Shown here: positions 1 to 8,870 of the stretch, piece by piece
Layout of the letters: each line of letters starts with the position of its first letter
How positions within the stretch are numbered: the first letter of the stretch is position 1
Source: Verrucomicrobiia bacterium
GTDB taxonomy: Bacteria; Verrucomicrobiota; Verrucomicrobiia; Limisphaerales; JADLHS01
Assembly: GCA_026125285.1 (NCBI GenBank)
Contig: JAHCLO010000004.1
Coordinates: forward strand, 62,001 to 126,000
Direction of reading: 5' to 3'
DNA: 64,000 nucleotides
The notes under the pieces: model-generated
Databases searched by the model: none
Seen by the model: the letters and a program-made list of their open reading frames with translations, nothing else
What the model was told of the DNA's origin: nothing
Program-made: the position numbers and the translations under genes

Positions 1-107
1 GTCATCGCCATGATGACCAGGCCGCGGTAGGCATCAAGTGAAACCAAGCGCGCAGCAGGCTCTGACGACCCTGCCGGCGAACCGGCCAGCATTGCGGATG
101 AGATCAT
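1..107 (-). CDS. N-terminus of a multi-pass acyltransferase (HGSNAT/DUF5009-like), cut by the window edge
   Basis: Only the first 35 codons lie in the window, reading leftwards from an ATG at 107. After about 18 Ala/Ser/Gly-rich residues the frame gives RLVSLDAYRGLVIMAM. That string matches the start of the first membrane segment in the heparan-alpha-glucosaminide N-acetyltransferase-like family (DUF5009/DUF1624), where an SLDAxRG motif precedes the first helix. Those proteins are inner-membrane acyltransferases acting on sugars, which fits the glycan-rich neighbourhood. No clear Shine-Dalgarno sequence is visible. The family call rests on one short motif, so the rest of the gene is needed to confirm it. 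Confidence 0.55.
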   Translation of the reverse strand, partial: MISSAMLAGSPAGSSEPAARLVSLDAYRGLVIMAM

Positions 108-247
108 GGGCCAATTCTGGCTTGTCTGGCGGCCAGCCCTAACAGCGATTCCGACAGAACCATCATCCGCGACGCCCAGATGATCCGGGACAAAAGCGAC
201 GGCGAGGTCTCAAAGGACCGTTGCTCCCCTGCCCCGCATAGAACCGT

Positions 248-2338
248 TTACTCCGCCTGCTGCTGTTGCCGTAGCTTTTTGCTTTCTTCAATGAGCTTCT
301 GCTCCGCGTCGCGCGGCATTTCCTCGTAGTGGCTGAAATCGTCCGTATGCACCCCGCGGCCACCCGTCAGCGAACGCAGCGTGCTGGAGTAGCGGTAAAG
401 CTCCTTGGCCGGCACGTGCGCCTTGATGACCTGGAAACTGCCGTCCACGTCCATGCCCTGAATCTTTCCGCGCCGGCTGGAGAGATCGCCCATCACCTTG
501 CCCATGCAATCCTCGGGGATGCGGATTTCCACCGTGTGAATTGGCTCCAACATGCAAGGGCGCGCCGCCGTGAAAGCTTCCTTGAAGGCAAAATAACCCG
601 CCACCTGGAAGGCAATGTCCTTCGAGTCCACCGGATGCATCTTGCCGTCGTAGAAGTCAATCTTCACGTCCACGACGCGGTAGCCTGCGATGATGCCTTC
701 CTCGCACGCCTTGTTGACGCCCTTTTCCACGGACGGCACGAACACACGGTCCACGTTCTGGCCAACGAGTGATTGGGTGAATTCCACTCCCGTATCGCGC
801 GGCTTCGGTTCGATACGCATCCACACTTCGGCGAACTGTCCGGCTCCGCCTGTTTGTTTCTTGTGACGATACTTCGACTCTCCCCGCGCTTTGATGGTTT
901 CCCGATACTTCACCCGCGGCTCGGCCAGTTCCACGTGGACGTTGTAACGTCGCCGCAACCGGTCGGCAATGACCTCCAAATGCAATTCCCCCTGCGCGGA
1001 AAGCACGGTTTGATGCAATTCGCCATCCACATGATGCAGGAAGGTCGGGTCCTCGTGATGCAGCGCCGACAGGCCGGAGGCGATCTTGTCTTCCTCGCCC
1101 TTGCCGGTGCTCTTGAGCGAAGCGTGAATGTTGGGTCGCGGATAAACCACCTTTGGCAGCGACACGGGTTTCTTGCCGCCGCACAGCGTGTTGCCGGTGT
1201 GCGTATCCTTGAGTTTCACCACCGCTGCGATGTCGCCGGCGTTCAACACAGGAACGGATTCGCGGTTCTTGCCGTTGAGCAGGTAAATCTGCCCGATCTT
1301 CTCCGTGCTGCGCTTGTCGGTGTTGACAAGCTCCGACCCAAACCTGATCTGGCCCGAATAAAGCCGGAAGAACGAGAGTTCACCGAACTGCGCCTCACTC
1401 ATGGTCTTGAACACATAACACACCGGATCGGGGTCGGTGAGTGACAATTCCACGTCCTTGCCGTCCGCGTCGTGCGCCTCGACTTTGGCACGGTCCACTG
1501 GCGACGAACCATACTTGGCGATGAAATCCATCAACCGCGCCACGCCGATGTTGTTCTCCGCCGAGGTGCAGAACACCGGCACGAACGACTGCTTCTGGAT
1601 GGCCGCATGCAAGCCCGCGCGCAACTCCTCCTCGGTCAGCGTGCCCTTCTCCATCCACTTCTCCATGAGCGTGTCGTCAGACTCGGCGATGTATTCGATC
1701 AACCGCTCGTGCGCCTGCGTGACGCGTTGCGCCCAGTCGCCTGTGGCGGGGGCTTCTGTGAACTTGCCGCTCCGGTCGTCCGCGTACGTGATCACCTCGC
1801 TGCGAATCACGTCGAGCAACTGATTGAAACCCGGCCCCGAGTTTATGGGCATGGCCAGCGGGAACACCCGTTCGCCGAAATGCGCGCGTAATTCGACCAA
1901 TTCGTTGTCAAAGTCCGCCTCCTCCTTGTCCAGGCCATTGACGACAATCATCTTCGGGATGCCGTACTGCGTCGCGTATTTCCAGACCGCGTCCGTGCCC
2001 ACGCCCACGCCGTGAGTGGCGTTTACCACCACCAGCGCAAAGTCGCCAACGCGCAGCGCACCGAGACCTTCACTGATGAAATCCGCGTAACCCGGGCAAT
2101 CCAGGAGGTTGAATTTCTTCCCGAGCCATTCCAGGTGCATCAGCGAGGCGGACACGGAAATCTGCCGCTGCTTCTCGCTCTCGTGATAATCGGAAACCGT
2201 GGTCCCGGCGGCGATGCTGCCCATGCGATTGATGACGCCGGCGCAGGCCAGCATGGCCTCACTGAGCATCGTCTTACCCGAAGAAGCATGCCCCACGATT
2301 GCGAAATTGCGGATGTCGCCCGCTTGATACTCTTTCAT
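248..2338 (-). CDS. Elongation factor G paralogue (EF-G-2-like translational GTPase)
   Basis: A 696-residue translational GTPase with all EF-G domains. The P-loop is GHASSGKT (residues 16-23), G3 is DCPG (80-83), and the KYRHKKQTGGAGQFAEV block opens domain IV. The C-terminal SSRRGKIQGMD block matches domain V. The G4 motif reads NGLDK (134-138) instead of the usual NKxD. This, together with the short switch region, resembles the second EF-G type (Thermus EF-G-2) more than the housekeeping FusA. No rpsL, rpsG or tuf genes are adjacent, which also argues for a paralogue. A longer frame starts at 2515, but its extra codons fall in a dispersed palindromic repeat and are not EF-G-like. I therefore use the ATG at 2338, which gives the normal family length. 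Expected role: ribosomal translocation or a specialised variant of it, in the cytoplasm. Confidence 0.9.
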   Translation of the reverse strand: MKEYQAGDIRNFAIVGHASSGKTMLSEAMLACAGVINRMGSIAAGTTVSDYHESEKQRQISVSASLMHLEWLGKKFNLLDCPGYADFISEGLGALRVGDFALVVVNATHGVGVGTDAVWKYATQYGIPKMIVVNGLDKEEADFDNELVELRAHFGERVFPLAMPINSGPGFNQLLDVIRSEVITYADDRSGKFTEAPATGDWAQRVTQAHERLIEYIAESDDTLMEKWMEKGTLTEEELRAGLHAAIQKQSFVPVFCTSAENNIGVARLMDFIAKYGSSPVDRAKVEAHDADGKDVELSLTDPDPVCYVFKTMSEAQFGELSFFRLYSGQIRFGSELVNTDKRSTEKIGQIYLLNGKNRESVPVLNAGDIAAVVKLKDTHTGNTLCGGKKPVSLPKVVYPRPNIHASLKSTGKGEEDKIASGLSALHHEDPTFLHHVDGELHQTVLSAQGELHLEVIADRLRRRYNVHVELAEPRVKYRETIKARGESKYRHKKQTGGAGQFAEVWMRIEPKPRDTGVEFTQSLVGQNVDRVFVPSVEKGVNKACEEGIIAGYRVVDVKIDFYDGKMHPVDSKDIAFQVAGYFAFKEAFTAARPCMLEPIHTVEIRIPEDCMGKVMGDLSSRRGKIQGMDVDGSFQVIKAHVPAKELYRYSSTLRSLTGGRGVHTDDFSHYEEMPRDAEQKLIEESKKLRQQQQAE

Positions 2339-2501
2339 AAGCCAATTCCAATGATCGTCCGAAGCGCTCCCCACGAGCGCGAATTGCGCGCCAATGTAGA
2401 GAGCCACTCCGCCCAAGCCAAGCGCGAAGAAACGACCCATGAGAATATCCAGCACTTGGAAGCTTGATGGGGAACCATCAACGTAAATGAAGCCATTCCC
2501 T

Positions 2502-2571
2502 GTAGCCGCTGACATAAGGAGGCGGACCCGCTCGCAAGCGCAACCATCCGCCTCCTCACGTCGGCGGCTAC
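2502..2571. repeat. GTAG-type palindromic repeat, family A copy 1
   Basis: An imperfect inverted repeat with arms of about 25 bases. It begins GTAGCCGCTGAC and ends GTCGGCGGCTAC, with a loop of about 20 bases. It matches the copies at 17521-17591 and 19783-19853. It lies upstream of the EF-G gene and overlaps the spurious N-terminal extension of that frame. Confidence 0.8.
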
Positions 2572-2636
2572 GGCTCGGGGGGCTTATGCTGCGATCCAGT
2601 TCGCGAATCCCTCGGCAACCTTCGTTGGTCGTTGAC

Positions 2637-3806
2637 TCAAATCGTCAGCTTGCGCTTGCGCGCCACGACCTCCCACCGTTCCTCCGCCCGGCCTTCACGC
2701 ACCACCACCGCCTCGGGATGCAATGCCACGGTCGGGCAAACATGCCACGGTACACCGTAGAAACATTCGCCCAATTCGATTTCCCCTGCCCTTTCCGTCT
2801 CCACCACCAGATGCTCTTCGCTGTGCGAAAGGGCCTTCGCGTCCGGCAGATTCAGGAACAACACGCGCGGATGCGGATTCTCCGAAGCAATGGCTTTGTG
2901 GCCGAGATCAAGACAAAGGCGGTTTCCACCGGGCTTGCTCACCACGCGCGTCAACACCAGCGCCGCGGGTAGGAAATCCATGTCCGCGCAGGCGGTGTCA
3001 TAAGCGGCATCCCACAAGACGCAAGTGCCGGGGCTGCACTCCACGTCCGGCTGTCGCGCGTGCATTGGAAACGTCGGCGTGCCGCCCGCCACCAGGCGCG
3101 GCACCGGCAGCCCCGCCTGCAATAACTCCCGCCGCAAAGCGCGCACCGGTGCGAGCGCCGCCGCGCACAACTCCGCGCGCTTGGCCGGATCGCTCTCGCG
3201 GATGTGTCCATCGTAGGCGTGGAGTCCGCCGGGTTTGAGTCCCGGCAGGGTGCCAAGCAAACGGTAAAGCTCCACGGCCCGTGGCCCGGGTTCGATTCCC
3301 GTGCGGTGCATGCCGCAATCAAGGTCCAACAACACTTCCACCGCCACGCCCGCCTGGCCGCACGCTGCGGAAAGCGATTGGAGCACGGACGCGTTGTCGG
3401 CAATGGTGGAGAAGCGGGTTTGCGGAAACTTCTGCGCCAGTTGGACGAAACGCCGGACCTTCGGACCAATCGGCTGATGCGCCAGCAACACATCCGCCGC
3501 CCCACAGGCTGCCGTCATTTCCGCCTCGGCGATGGTGGCGCACTTGAACTTCGTGATGCCGTGCGCCAGTTGCAGCCGGATCATTTCCGGCAGCTTGTGC
3601 GTCTTCATGTGGGGACGCAGCCGGGACACGTCACCCACCAGTGCGATCATGCGCCGGATGTTTTCCTCCGCGCGCTCGGGATAAACCAGCAACGCCGGAG
3701 AATCCACGTCGTCTGGGTTGATGATTTCATACCAACGACCGTTTCGCGAGGCGCTGACCGCCGCCGCAGATTCAACTGGCGAAGCGGGATGAATCAATTT
3801 TGACAT
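2637..3806 (-). CDS. D-threonine aldolase / D-serine dehydratase-like PLP enzyme
   Basis: A 389-residue protein of the alanine-racemase-fold group that includes D-threonine aldolase and the DSD1-type D-serine dehydratases. The PLP lysine lies in RPHMKTHK (residues 64-71). Near the C-terminus PWHVCPTVALH holds the His-x-Cys pair that binds the metal in this family. The expected reaction is metal- and PLP-dependent cleavage or dehydration of a D-beta-hydroxy amino acid in the cytoplasm. Sequence alone does not separate aldolase from dehydratase. The start at 3806 (MSKLIHP) gives family-like length; 41 further upstream codons of open frame look non-coding. Neighbours suggest no pathway. Confidence 0.83.
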   Translation of the reverse strand: MSKLIHPASPVESAAAVSASRNGRWYEIINPDDVDSPALLVYPERAEENIRRMIALVGDVSRLRPHMKTHKLPEMIRLQLAHGITKFKCATIAEAEMTAACGAADVLLAHQPIGPKVRRFVQLAQKFPQTRFSTIADNASVLQSLSAACGQAGVAVEVLLDLDCGMHRTGIEPGPRAVELYRLLGTLPGLKPGGLHAYDGHIRESDPAKRAELCAAALAPVRALRRELLQAGLPVPRLVAGGTPTFPMHARQPDVECSPGTCVLWDAAYDTACADMDFLPAALVLTRVVSKPGGNRLCLDLGHKAIASENPHPRVLFLNLPDAKALSHSEEHLVVETERAGEIELGECFYGVPWHVCPTVALHPEAVVVREGRAEERWEVVARKRKLTI

Positions 3807-3845
3807 GAGATGTGAACAGAGGTTAGCCGCGCATCCGTGCGTTGA

Positions 3846-3914
3846 CAATGGTTCACCGGCGTCAATGAATCGGTGCGGTTTCAATTCTCCTCCGGCCATT
3901 GCACTCCGCGCCAG
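3846..3914. repeat. Dispersed repeat X, copy 1
   Basis: About 68 bases starting CAATGGTTCACCGGCGTCAA. It aligns without large gaps, at roughly four fifths identity, to 4514-4581. On the minus strand each copy follows a small membrane-protein gene. No coding potential is evident. Confidence 0.7.
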
Positions 3915-4045
3915 CTTCGCGGACTGCACCGACCATGCCGGTTTAGAACTTCTACGCGGCGGCGCGAAAAGGTCGGAGGGATGCCACGCTTGAAATCCAT
4001 GTGGAACCTCCCCGAAAGATTTTCAGGAATTGGGCAATCAAGACT

Positions 4046-4354
4046 TCACTTCCGCAACTCCTCGATAAGGTAGCGACGTGCCATGGCAACGTGAATGGGG
4101 AAGAACCCACCACTACCCAAAACCACGAGCAAGAAGCCCAAGACGATGTAACTCCAATCGGTTGAATCAGCGGAGAAAGCCAAGGAGCACACCCAACAAC
4201 CCGTGCCCCAGAGCGCCATGCAGATGAAGAAGCCGACCCACGTTTGCCAGTGTCGCCAAGCTTTGGTGTGGCAGCGCTGCCAGACCTCTTCTCGTGCGGT
4301 TAGAGGCAAGGACGCCAACTCCGGGATCGAAGACACTGTGAAATAAATACGCAT
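4046..4354 (-). CDS. Small two-helix membrane protein of unknown function
   Basis: A 102-residue frame (start MRIYFTVSS). A polar N-terminal part of about 42 residues contains an Arg/Trp/His-rich stretch. Two hydrophobic segments follow, near residues 44-67 and 70-92, and the tail is basic (MARRYLIEELRK). The protein would sit in the inner membrane. I do not recognise a family. Repeat Y lies directly upstream and repeat X downstream, the same arrangement as around the next small gene. The two proteins do not resemble each other. The gene could be real but is not conserved in any way I can see. Confidence 0.5.
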   Translation of the reverse strand: MRIYFTVSSIPELASLPLTAREEVWQRCHTKAWRHWQTWVGFFICMALWGTGCWVCSLAFSADSTDWSYIVLGFLLVVLGSGGFFPIHVAMARRYLIEELRK

Positions 4355-4356
4355 GA

Positions 4357-4471
4357 CAGCCAATAGAACTGACCGGCCGGCACCCACTGGTCAACGGCCA
4401 AGTCCGGCACATGCATTTCGTTTACGCCCGCTCCAAAGGGGTGGCAAGCCTGTTTTCCCGGATTTTTGCGG
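4357..4471. repeat. Dispersed repeat Y, copy 1
   Basis: This stretch shares ACTGGTCAAC, AAGTCCGGCAC, TTCGTTTACGCCCG and GTGGCAAGCCTGTT in the same order and spacing with 5178-5296. It abuts the start of the small membrane-protein gene ending at 4046, so it may hold that gene's promoter. Confidence 0.75.
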
Positions 4472-4513
4472 AGCGAGTTCCTCACGCCAGACCAGCCATT
4501 CGGCTTAGAAGCA

Positions 4514-4581
4514 CAATGGCTCACCAGCGGCAATGAATCAGAGCAGTTTCAATACTCCTCTTGTCATCGCACCGCGCGCAC
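4514..4581. repeat. Dispersed repeat X, copy 2
   Basis: The second copy of the element at 3846-3914, starting CAATGGCTCACCAGCGGCAA. A short hairpin follows at 4596-4613 (GCGGCAG, CCCT, CTGCCGC), of the same type as one at 14177-14194. The stretch 4355-4763 has no credible gene; it holds repeats Y1 and X2 and this hairpin. Confidence 0.7.
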
Positions 4582-4763
4582 CTGCATCGAGGTCTGCGGC
4601 AGCCCTCTGCCGCTTTGTGTTGTCAGCGTTGCAGATCAAAACGGGCAGAGGACTGACACACAGGGCTGATACCCTCCAAGACCTTGCGGAATTCTCCCAT
4701 CGGGGCTCCTGAACCAGGACTCAGGTTGGCGGCTGAACAAGCAGGGGCTCGGCCAAAGTGAGT

Positions 4764-5042
4764 TCATGCTTTAAGCAACCGCCAACGAATCAGCGCCGCT
4801 ATACTCACTACCAGTGGAATAAACGTGATCACATGCAGATAGCCCAGAGGGCGAAAGTCCTCGTGCAACACAGCGATGCACGCCGCCCCACCTGCGAGGG
4901 CTATGGCCATCAAGCTGGCGACCAGGAGAACCCAGCTGCGTCCGTGTTTCCGGGGAAAGGGCACACAGAGAGCCCACATTCCAACCCACCCAGAGATCAG
5001 CCATAAGCCCCAGAAAACTACAATAATCGTGGGAATAACCAT
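4764..5042 (-). CDS. Small three-helix membrane protein of unknown function
   Basis: A 92-residue frame that is almost entirely hydrophobic. Segments lie near residues 3-27 (rich in Ile, Val and Trp), 37-58 and 70-86, and a basic WRLLKA tail closes the protein. It would be an inner-membrane protein. No family was recognised and it does not resemble the small membrane protein at 4046-4354, although both genes face the same way and sit between copies of the same repeats. It could be a cassette-like accessory gene or a chance frame in repeat-rich DNA. Confidence 0.45.
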   Translation of the reverse strand: MVIPTIIVVFWGLWLISGWVGMWALCVPFPRKHGRSWVLLVASLMAIALAGGAACIAVLHEDFRPLGYLHVITFIPLVVSIAALIRWRLLKA

Positions 5043-5177
5043 GAAGGGTCAGGCGTTGCGAATAGCGGGGATGTCACGTGGTGTGGGACCGGGATTGGGA
5101 AGCGCACCATCACCGCGCCCCGTAGCCACCCTCATCAGCATCGTTTTCATACCTCTAGCCTGTGGCTCTCCTGCTTA

Positions 5178-5296
5178 ACAGTATTGAACTGCCGAGACTC
5201 ACTGGCCACTGGTCAACCGGTAAGTCCGGCACACGCGCTTCGTTTACGCCCGACCTCCAGGCGTGGCAAGCCTGTTCTTTTGGTCTTTTCGGGGAA
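5178..5296. repeat. Dispersed repeat Y, copy 2
   Basis: The second copy of the element at 4357-4471. It lies about 135 bases upstream of the small membrane-protein gene at 4764-5042. Confidence 0.75.
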
Positions 5297-5320
5297 GCAC
5301 GCATATCACTTTCTTACATT

Positions 5321-5467
5321 GGGGAGCGCACGCGCCTTCGCGTGCGGCGGTTGACGCCCTCGTCAACTGCACGGGCGCGCCACCGCGCTTGATTCAACGC
5401 GCGGTGGCGCGCGTCGTCCCGGCGGCGAGGCGCAGCCGGGTCGCACGCGAGGGCGCGTGCGCTCCCC
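5321..5467. repeat. Large inverted repeat able to form a three-armed cloverleaf
   Basis: The outer arms, 5321-5346 and 5442-5467, are 26 bases each with one mismatch. They enclose three smaller inverted repeats: 5350-5367 (GTTGAC/GTCAAC), 5375-5412 (perfect 14-base arms GCGCGCCACCGCGC/GCGCGGTGGCGCGC) and 5418-5440 (CCCGGC/GCCGGG). No gene is evident in 5043-5581 apart from this structure and repeat Y copy 2. Confidence 0.8.
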
Positions 5468-5581
5468 GAAACCAAGGCCCACGAAACCGGGCTTGCCTGC
5501 CGCTACATCCTGGTGAATCATTCTGCCATCAGCACGTTGATGGGTTTGGGGCGGGGCATTTTGTTTTGAGATTGGGGAATA

Positions 5582-8500
5582 ATGCGGGAGGGAGATCGGC
5601 GTGCGTCGTCGTGTATGACACCCGGACGCATCATCAGACTTGCGCAGGCACAACTCGCGTTGGGCGTCGGTTGCGGATTTGCCTTCGCCGCTTCCGGTTC
5701 GTCGCCCACCATTCAATACAACCGCGACATCCGCCCCATCCTTTCGGAAAACTGTTTTGTCTGTCATGGTCCAGACCAGAACACTCGCAAAGCCCGCCTG
5801 CGGCTCGATGACCGCGAGACTGCCATCACGCGCGGCGCACTTATGCCCGGCCAGCCCGAAGCGAGTGAACTCATTGTCCGTATTCTGGCCACAGCCGAGG
5901 ACGAAGTGATGCCGCCGCCGGACTCGCGCAAGCAACTGACCGGCGCGCAGAAAGAACTGCTGCAACGCTGGATTGCCGCGGGCGCGGAATATCAACCGCA
6001 CTGGGCGTACATCAAACCCGAGCGGCCTGCGGTTCCCAAGGCTCACAATCCGCAGAGCGAAATCCCCAATCCGATTGACGCCTTCGTGCTCGCTGAATTG
6101 GAGAAACACGAAGTCCAGCCCGCGCCCGAAGCCGCCCGCCGCGCGTTGCTGCGCCGTTTGAGTCTCGATTTAACCGGCCTGCCGCCGACGCCGGAAGCCG
6201 TCGCTGACTTTCTCAAGGACCAAAGCCCCGCGGCCTACGAGCGTCAAGTGGACCGGCTGCTCGCCTCGCCGCACTTTGGCGAACGCATGGCTGTCCCGTG
6301 GCTGGACGTGGTGCGCTATGCGGACACGGTGGGCTATCACGGCGATCAGAACCAAAATATCTTTCCGTATCGCGATTACGTCATCAACGCATTCAACGCC
6401 AACAAACCCTTCGACCGGTTCACACTCGAGCAACTGGCTGGCGATCTGTTGCCCGACCCGACCGAGGAGCAGATCATTGCCACGGGATTCAACCGCCTGA
6501 ACATGATGACGCGCGAGGGCGGCGCGCAGCCCAAGGAGTACCTCGCCAAGTATCAGGCCGACCGCGTGCGCGCGGTGTCCACCGCGTGGCTCGGCTCCAC
6601 GATGGGTTGCGCCGAGTGCCACGATCACAAGTACGATCCGTTCTCGACGAAAGATTTCTACGCCATGGAGGCGTTTTTCGCGGACGTGAAGCAATGGGGC
6701 GTTTACAACGACTACAACTACACGCCCAATCCCGACCTCAAAGGCTGGAGCAACGATCACCCGTTCCCGCCGGAGATCGAAGTGGAAAGTCCGTATCTGC
6801 TGCGCCGCATGGAACAGTTGCGCCAGCAGATCGCCGAAGTTGAAACGAAGGCGGCGGCGAGCTTGCGCGCCGACTCCGCGCAACGGGAATCCTTCGGAAC
6901 GTGGCGGCGGGCCAGTTTGAATTACCTCAAGGAATGGCCTACTGGCTGGATGATGCCCATCCCGGAAGTCGTCGTTAAAATGAAAGACACCAACGCCGTT
7001 GCGACCACGAATTTCACCGTGTCGGCGGACGCTTCCGTGACGTTCAGCGGTTCGGTCCGGGACAGCACGCGATTGACTTTGCCGCTGACGGACGGTTGGC
7101 TGGCCGCCGTGCGGCTGGAGATTGTTCCGCTGGAAGACACCAATCGTGACGGGCAAAATCGGCAGCGCTCTGCTGCCATCACTCCAAGCGCCGCGTTGAA
7201 ACCGAAGTCTGGCGAGAAGGAAACGAAGCTCGTGTTTTATCACGCGGAAGCCGACCACAAGCAGGAGCGTTATTCGATGACGCTGCCCATCATCGGTGTG
7301 AAGGATCGCTGGCAGCTTTCGCCCGATCACGACTTGCAGACCGCTGTCTGGCTGCTGGCAAAGCCCGCCAAGGTCGCCGAGGGTGATTCATTGATCATCA
7401 ACCTCGGCAGTGCGCCCGTGGCGAGCGTGCGCATCTCCATTACTCCCTTCGCGAGCGGTGATCCGCTGCAATCCGGGATCGGAGAACCCTTGCGCAACGC
7501 GCTGGCGCAATCCGCGCGGCTCCGCTCAAAGGCCGACCGCAACCTGCTGAACGCAACTCATTTGTTCAGTACTGCCTGGGACGAAGCCGCGTTCGCCAAG
7601 GTGCAAAGCCTGTGGACCGATCTCCGCGAATGTCGCGGTGGCCGCGCCTGGACGATGATCACCGAAGCGCGCGAGCCGCTGACGACGCGCGTGTTGCCGC
7701 GCGGCAACTGGCAGGATGACAGCGGTGAAATCGTCGAACCGGCCACGCCGCATTTTCTGCCGCCACCCCCCGAGGCGAAGAACCGCCGACTGACGCGCCT
7801 GGACCTCGCGCGCTGGTTGGTTTCACGCGACAATCCGCTCACCGCCCGCACGCTGGTGAACCGGCTGTGGAAGGAGTTCTTTGGCCAAGGGCTGGCTCCG
7901 GTGCTGGATGATCTCGGCGCGCAGGGTGAAGCGCCGTCGCATCCCGAATTGCTCGACTGGCTGGCGGTGGAATTCATGGAGCGCGGCTGGGATGTGAAGC
8001 ACATCGTCAAGCTGATGGTCACGTCCGCCACGTACCGCCAGACCGCGAATCTCAGGCTCGAACTCAAGGACCTTGACCCCAACAACCGTTTGCTGGCGGC
8101 GCAGAATCCGCGCCGGCTGGAAGCGGAGTTTGTGCGTGACAACGCCCTGTTCATCGCTGGGTTGCTCAACCCGGAGCTGGGCGGCCCCAGCGCGTATCCG
8201 TATCAGCCGCCCGGATACTACGCGCAACTGCAATTCCCCGACCGCGATTACCACGCGAACACGGACGCGCGCCAGTATCGGCGGGGCGTCTATGCCCACT
8301 GGCAGCGCACGTTCCTGCAACCGATGCTCGCCAACTTCGACGCGCCCTCGCGCGAGGAATGTACGGCCAACCGCGTCGTCTCGAACACGCCGCAACAAAT
8401 GCTCACGTTGTTGAACGATCCGTCGTTCGTGGAAGCGGCGCGCGTTTTCGCCGAATGGGTGCTGAAGGCAAAATGCGATTCCGACGAGGAGCGAATCGAG

Positions 8501-8734
8501 CTGGTCTTCCAGCGCGCACTGGCCCGGCCCGCGAAAGCCGGCGAGAAAAGTTCGCTGCTGAGTTTTCTCAAAGGGCAACGCGAGCATTACCGGGCAGATG
8601 CCGGGGAATCGGTCAAGCTCGCGAAGGTGGGCCTCGCGCCCGCGCCGGAAGGTTTGGCCCCGGCCGAGCTGGCGGCGTGGACACAGGTTTGCCGCGTGGT
8701 CTTGAATTTGCACGAGACGATTACGAGATACTGA
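5582..8734 (+). CDS. Secreted PSCyt1/DUF1549/DUF1553 cytochrome-type protein
   Basis: A 1050-residue protein of the large family typical of Planctomycetes and Verrucomicrobia. After a signal segment (about residues 16-37) comes a cytochrome c-like PSCyt1 domain with a haem motif CFVCH near residue 58. The DUF1549 domain follows and holds a second CxxCH in CAECHDHKYDPF (Cys at 343). A long insert then leads to the DUF1553 domain (from about residue 740, with LTARTLVNRLWKEFFG). Such proteins are exported, probably haem-binding, and usually paired with a DUF1501 protein, as here. Their biochemical role is unsettled; polysaccharide oxidation is a common suggestion. The start at 5582 has GGGG a few bases upstream; an in-frame ATG at 5615 is the alternative. 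Confidence 0.9.
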   Translation: MREGDRRASSCMTPGRIIRLAQAQLALGVGCGFAFAASGSSPTIQYNRDIRPILSENCFVCHGPDQNTRKARLRLDDRETAITRGALMPGQPEASELIVRILATAEDEVMPPPDSRKQLTGAQKELLQRWIAAGAEYQPHWAYIKPERPAVPKAHNPQSEIPNPIDAFVLAELEKHEVQPAPEAARRALLRRLSLDLTGLPPTPEAVADFLKDQSPAAYERQVDRLLASPHFGERMAVPWLDVVRYADTVGYHGDQNQNIFPYRDYVINAFNANKPFDRFTLEQLAGDLLPDPTEEQIIATGFNRLNMMTREGGAQPKEYLAKYQADRVRAVSTAWLGSTMGCAECHDHKYDPFSTKDFYAMEAFFADVKQWGVYNDYNYTPNPDLKGWSNDHPFPPEIEVESPYLLRRMEQLRQQIAEVETKAAASLRADSAQRESFGTWRRASLNYLKEWPTGWMMPIPEVVVKMKDTNAVATTNFTVSADASVTFSGSVRDSTRLTLPLTDGWLAAVRLEIVPLEDTNRDGQNRQRSAAITPSAALKPKSGEKETKLVFYHAEADHKQERYSMTLPIIGVKDRWQLSPDHDLQTAVWLLAKPAKVAEGDSLIINLGSAPVASVRISITPFASGDPLQSGIGEPLRNALAQSARLRSKADRNLLNATHLFSTAWDEAAFAKVQSLWTDLRECRGGRAWTMITEAREPLTTRVLPRGNWQDDSGEIVEPATPHFLPPPPEAKNRRLTRLDLARWLVSRDNPLTARTLVNRLWKEFFGQGLAPVLDDLGAQGEAPSHPELLDWLAVEFMERGWDVKHIVKLMVTSATYRQTANLRLELKDLDPNNRLLAAQNPRRLEAEFVRDNALFIAGLLNPELGGPSAYPYQPPGYYAQLQFPDRDYHANTDARQYRRGVYAHWQRTFLQPMLANFDAPSREECTANRVVSNTPQQMLTLLNDPSFVEAARVFAEWVLKAKCDSDEERIELVFQRALARPAKAGEKSSLLSFLKGQREHYRADAGESVKLAKVGLAPAPEGLAPAELAAWTQVCRVVLNLHETITRY

Positions 8735-8737
8735 TGG

Positions 8738-8784
8738 GAAACACCAAGTGGGAAACACCAAACAGCAAAAACCAAACACCAAAG
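8738..8784. repeat. CCAAA-rich repeat, left arm of an inverted pair
   Basis: AAACACC/AAAACC-type tandem units begin four bases after the stop of the DUF1549/DUF1553 gene. They are repeated in inverted orientation at 9263-9297, on the other side of the four-helix-bundle gene. Confidence 0.7.
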
Positions 8785-8870
8785 CACTGCCAACGCCCAA
8801 GAAGCGGTTGGCGGGGGTCTCGTACTCGAGTGGCAACGGCGATAATGCCTGGGTTCTACGCGATGAGCCA

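Noticed and set aside
163-363. Small 66-codon minus-strand frame between the acyltransferase start and the EF-G gene
   Set aside because: It overlaps the EF-G C-terminus in another frame and is Arg/Ser-rich without features.
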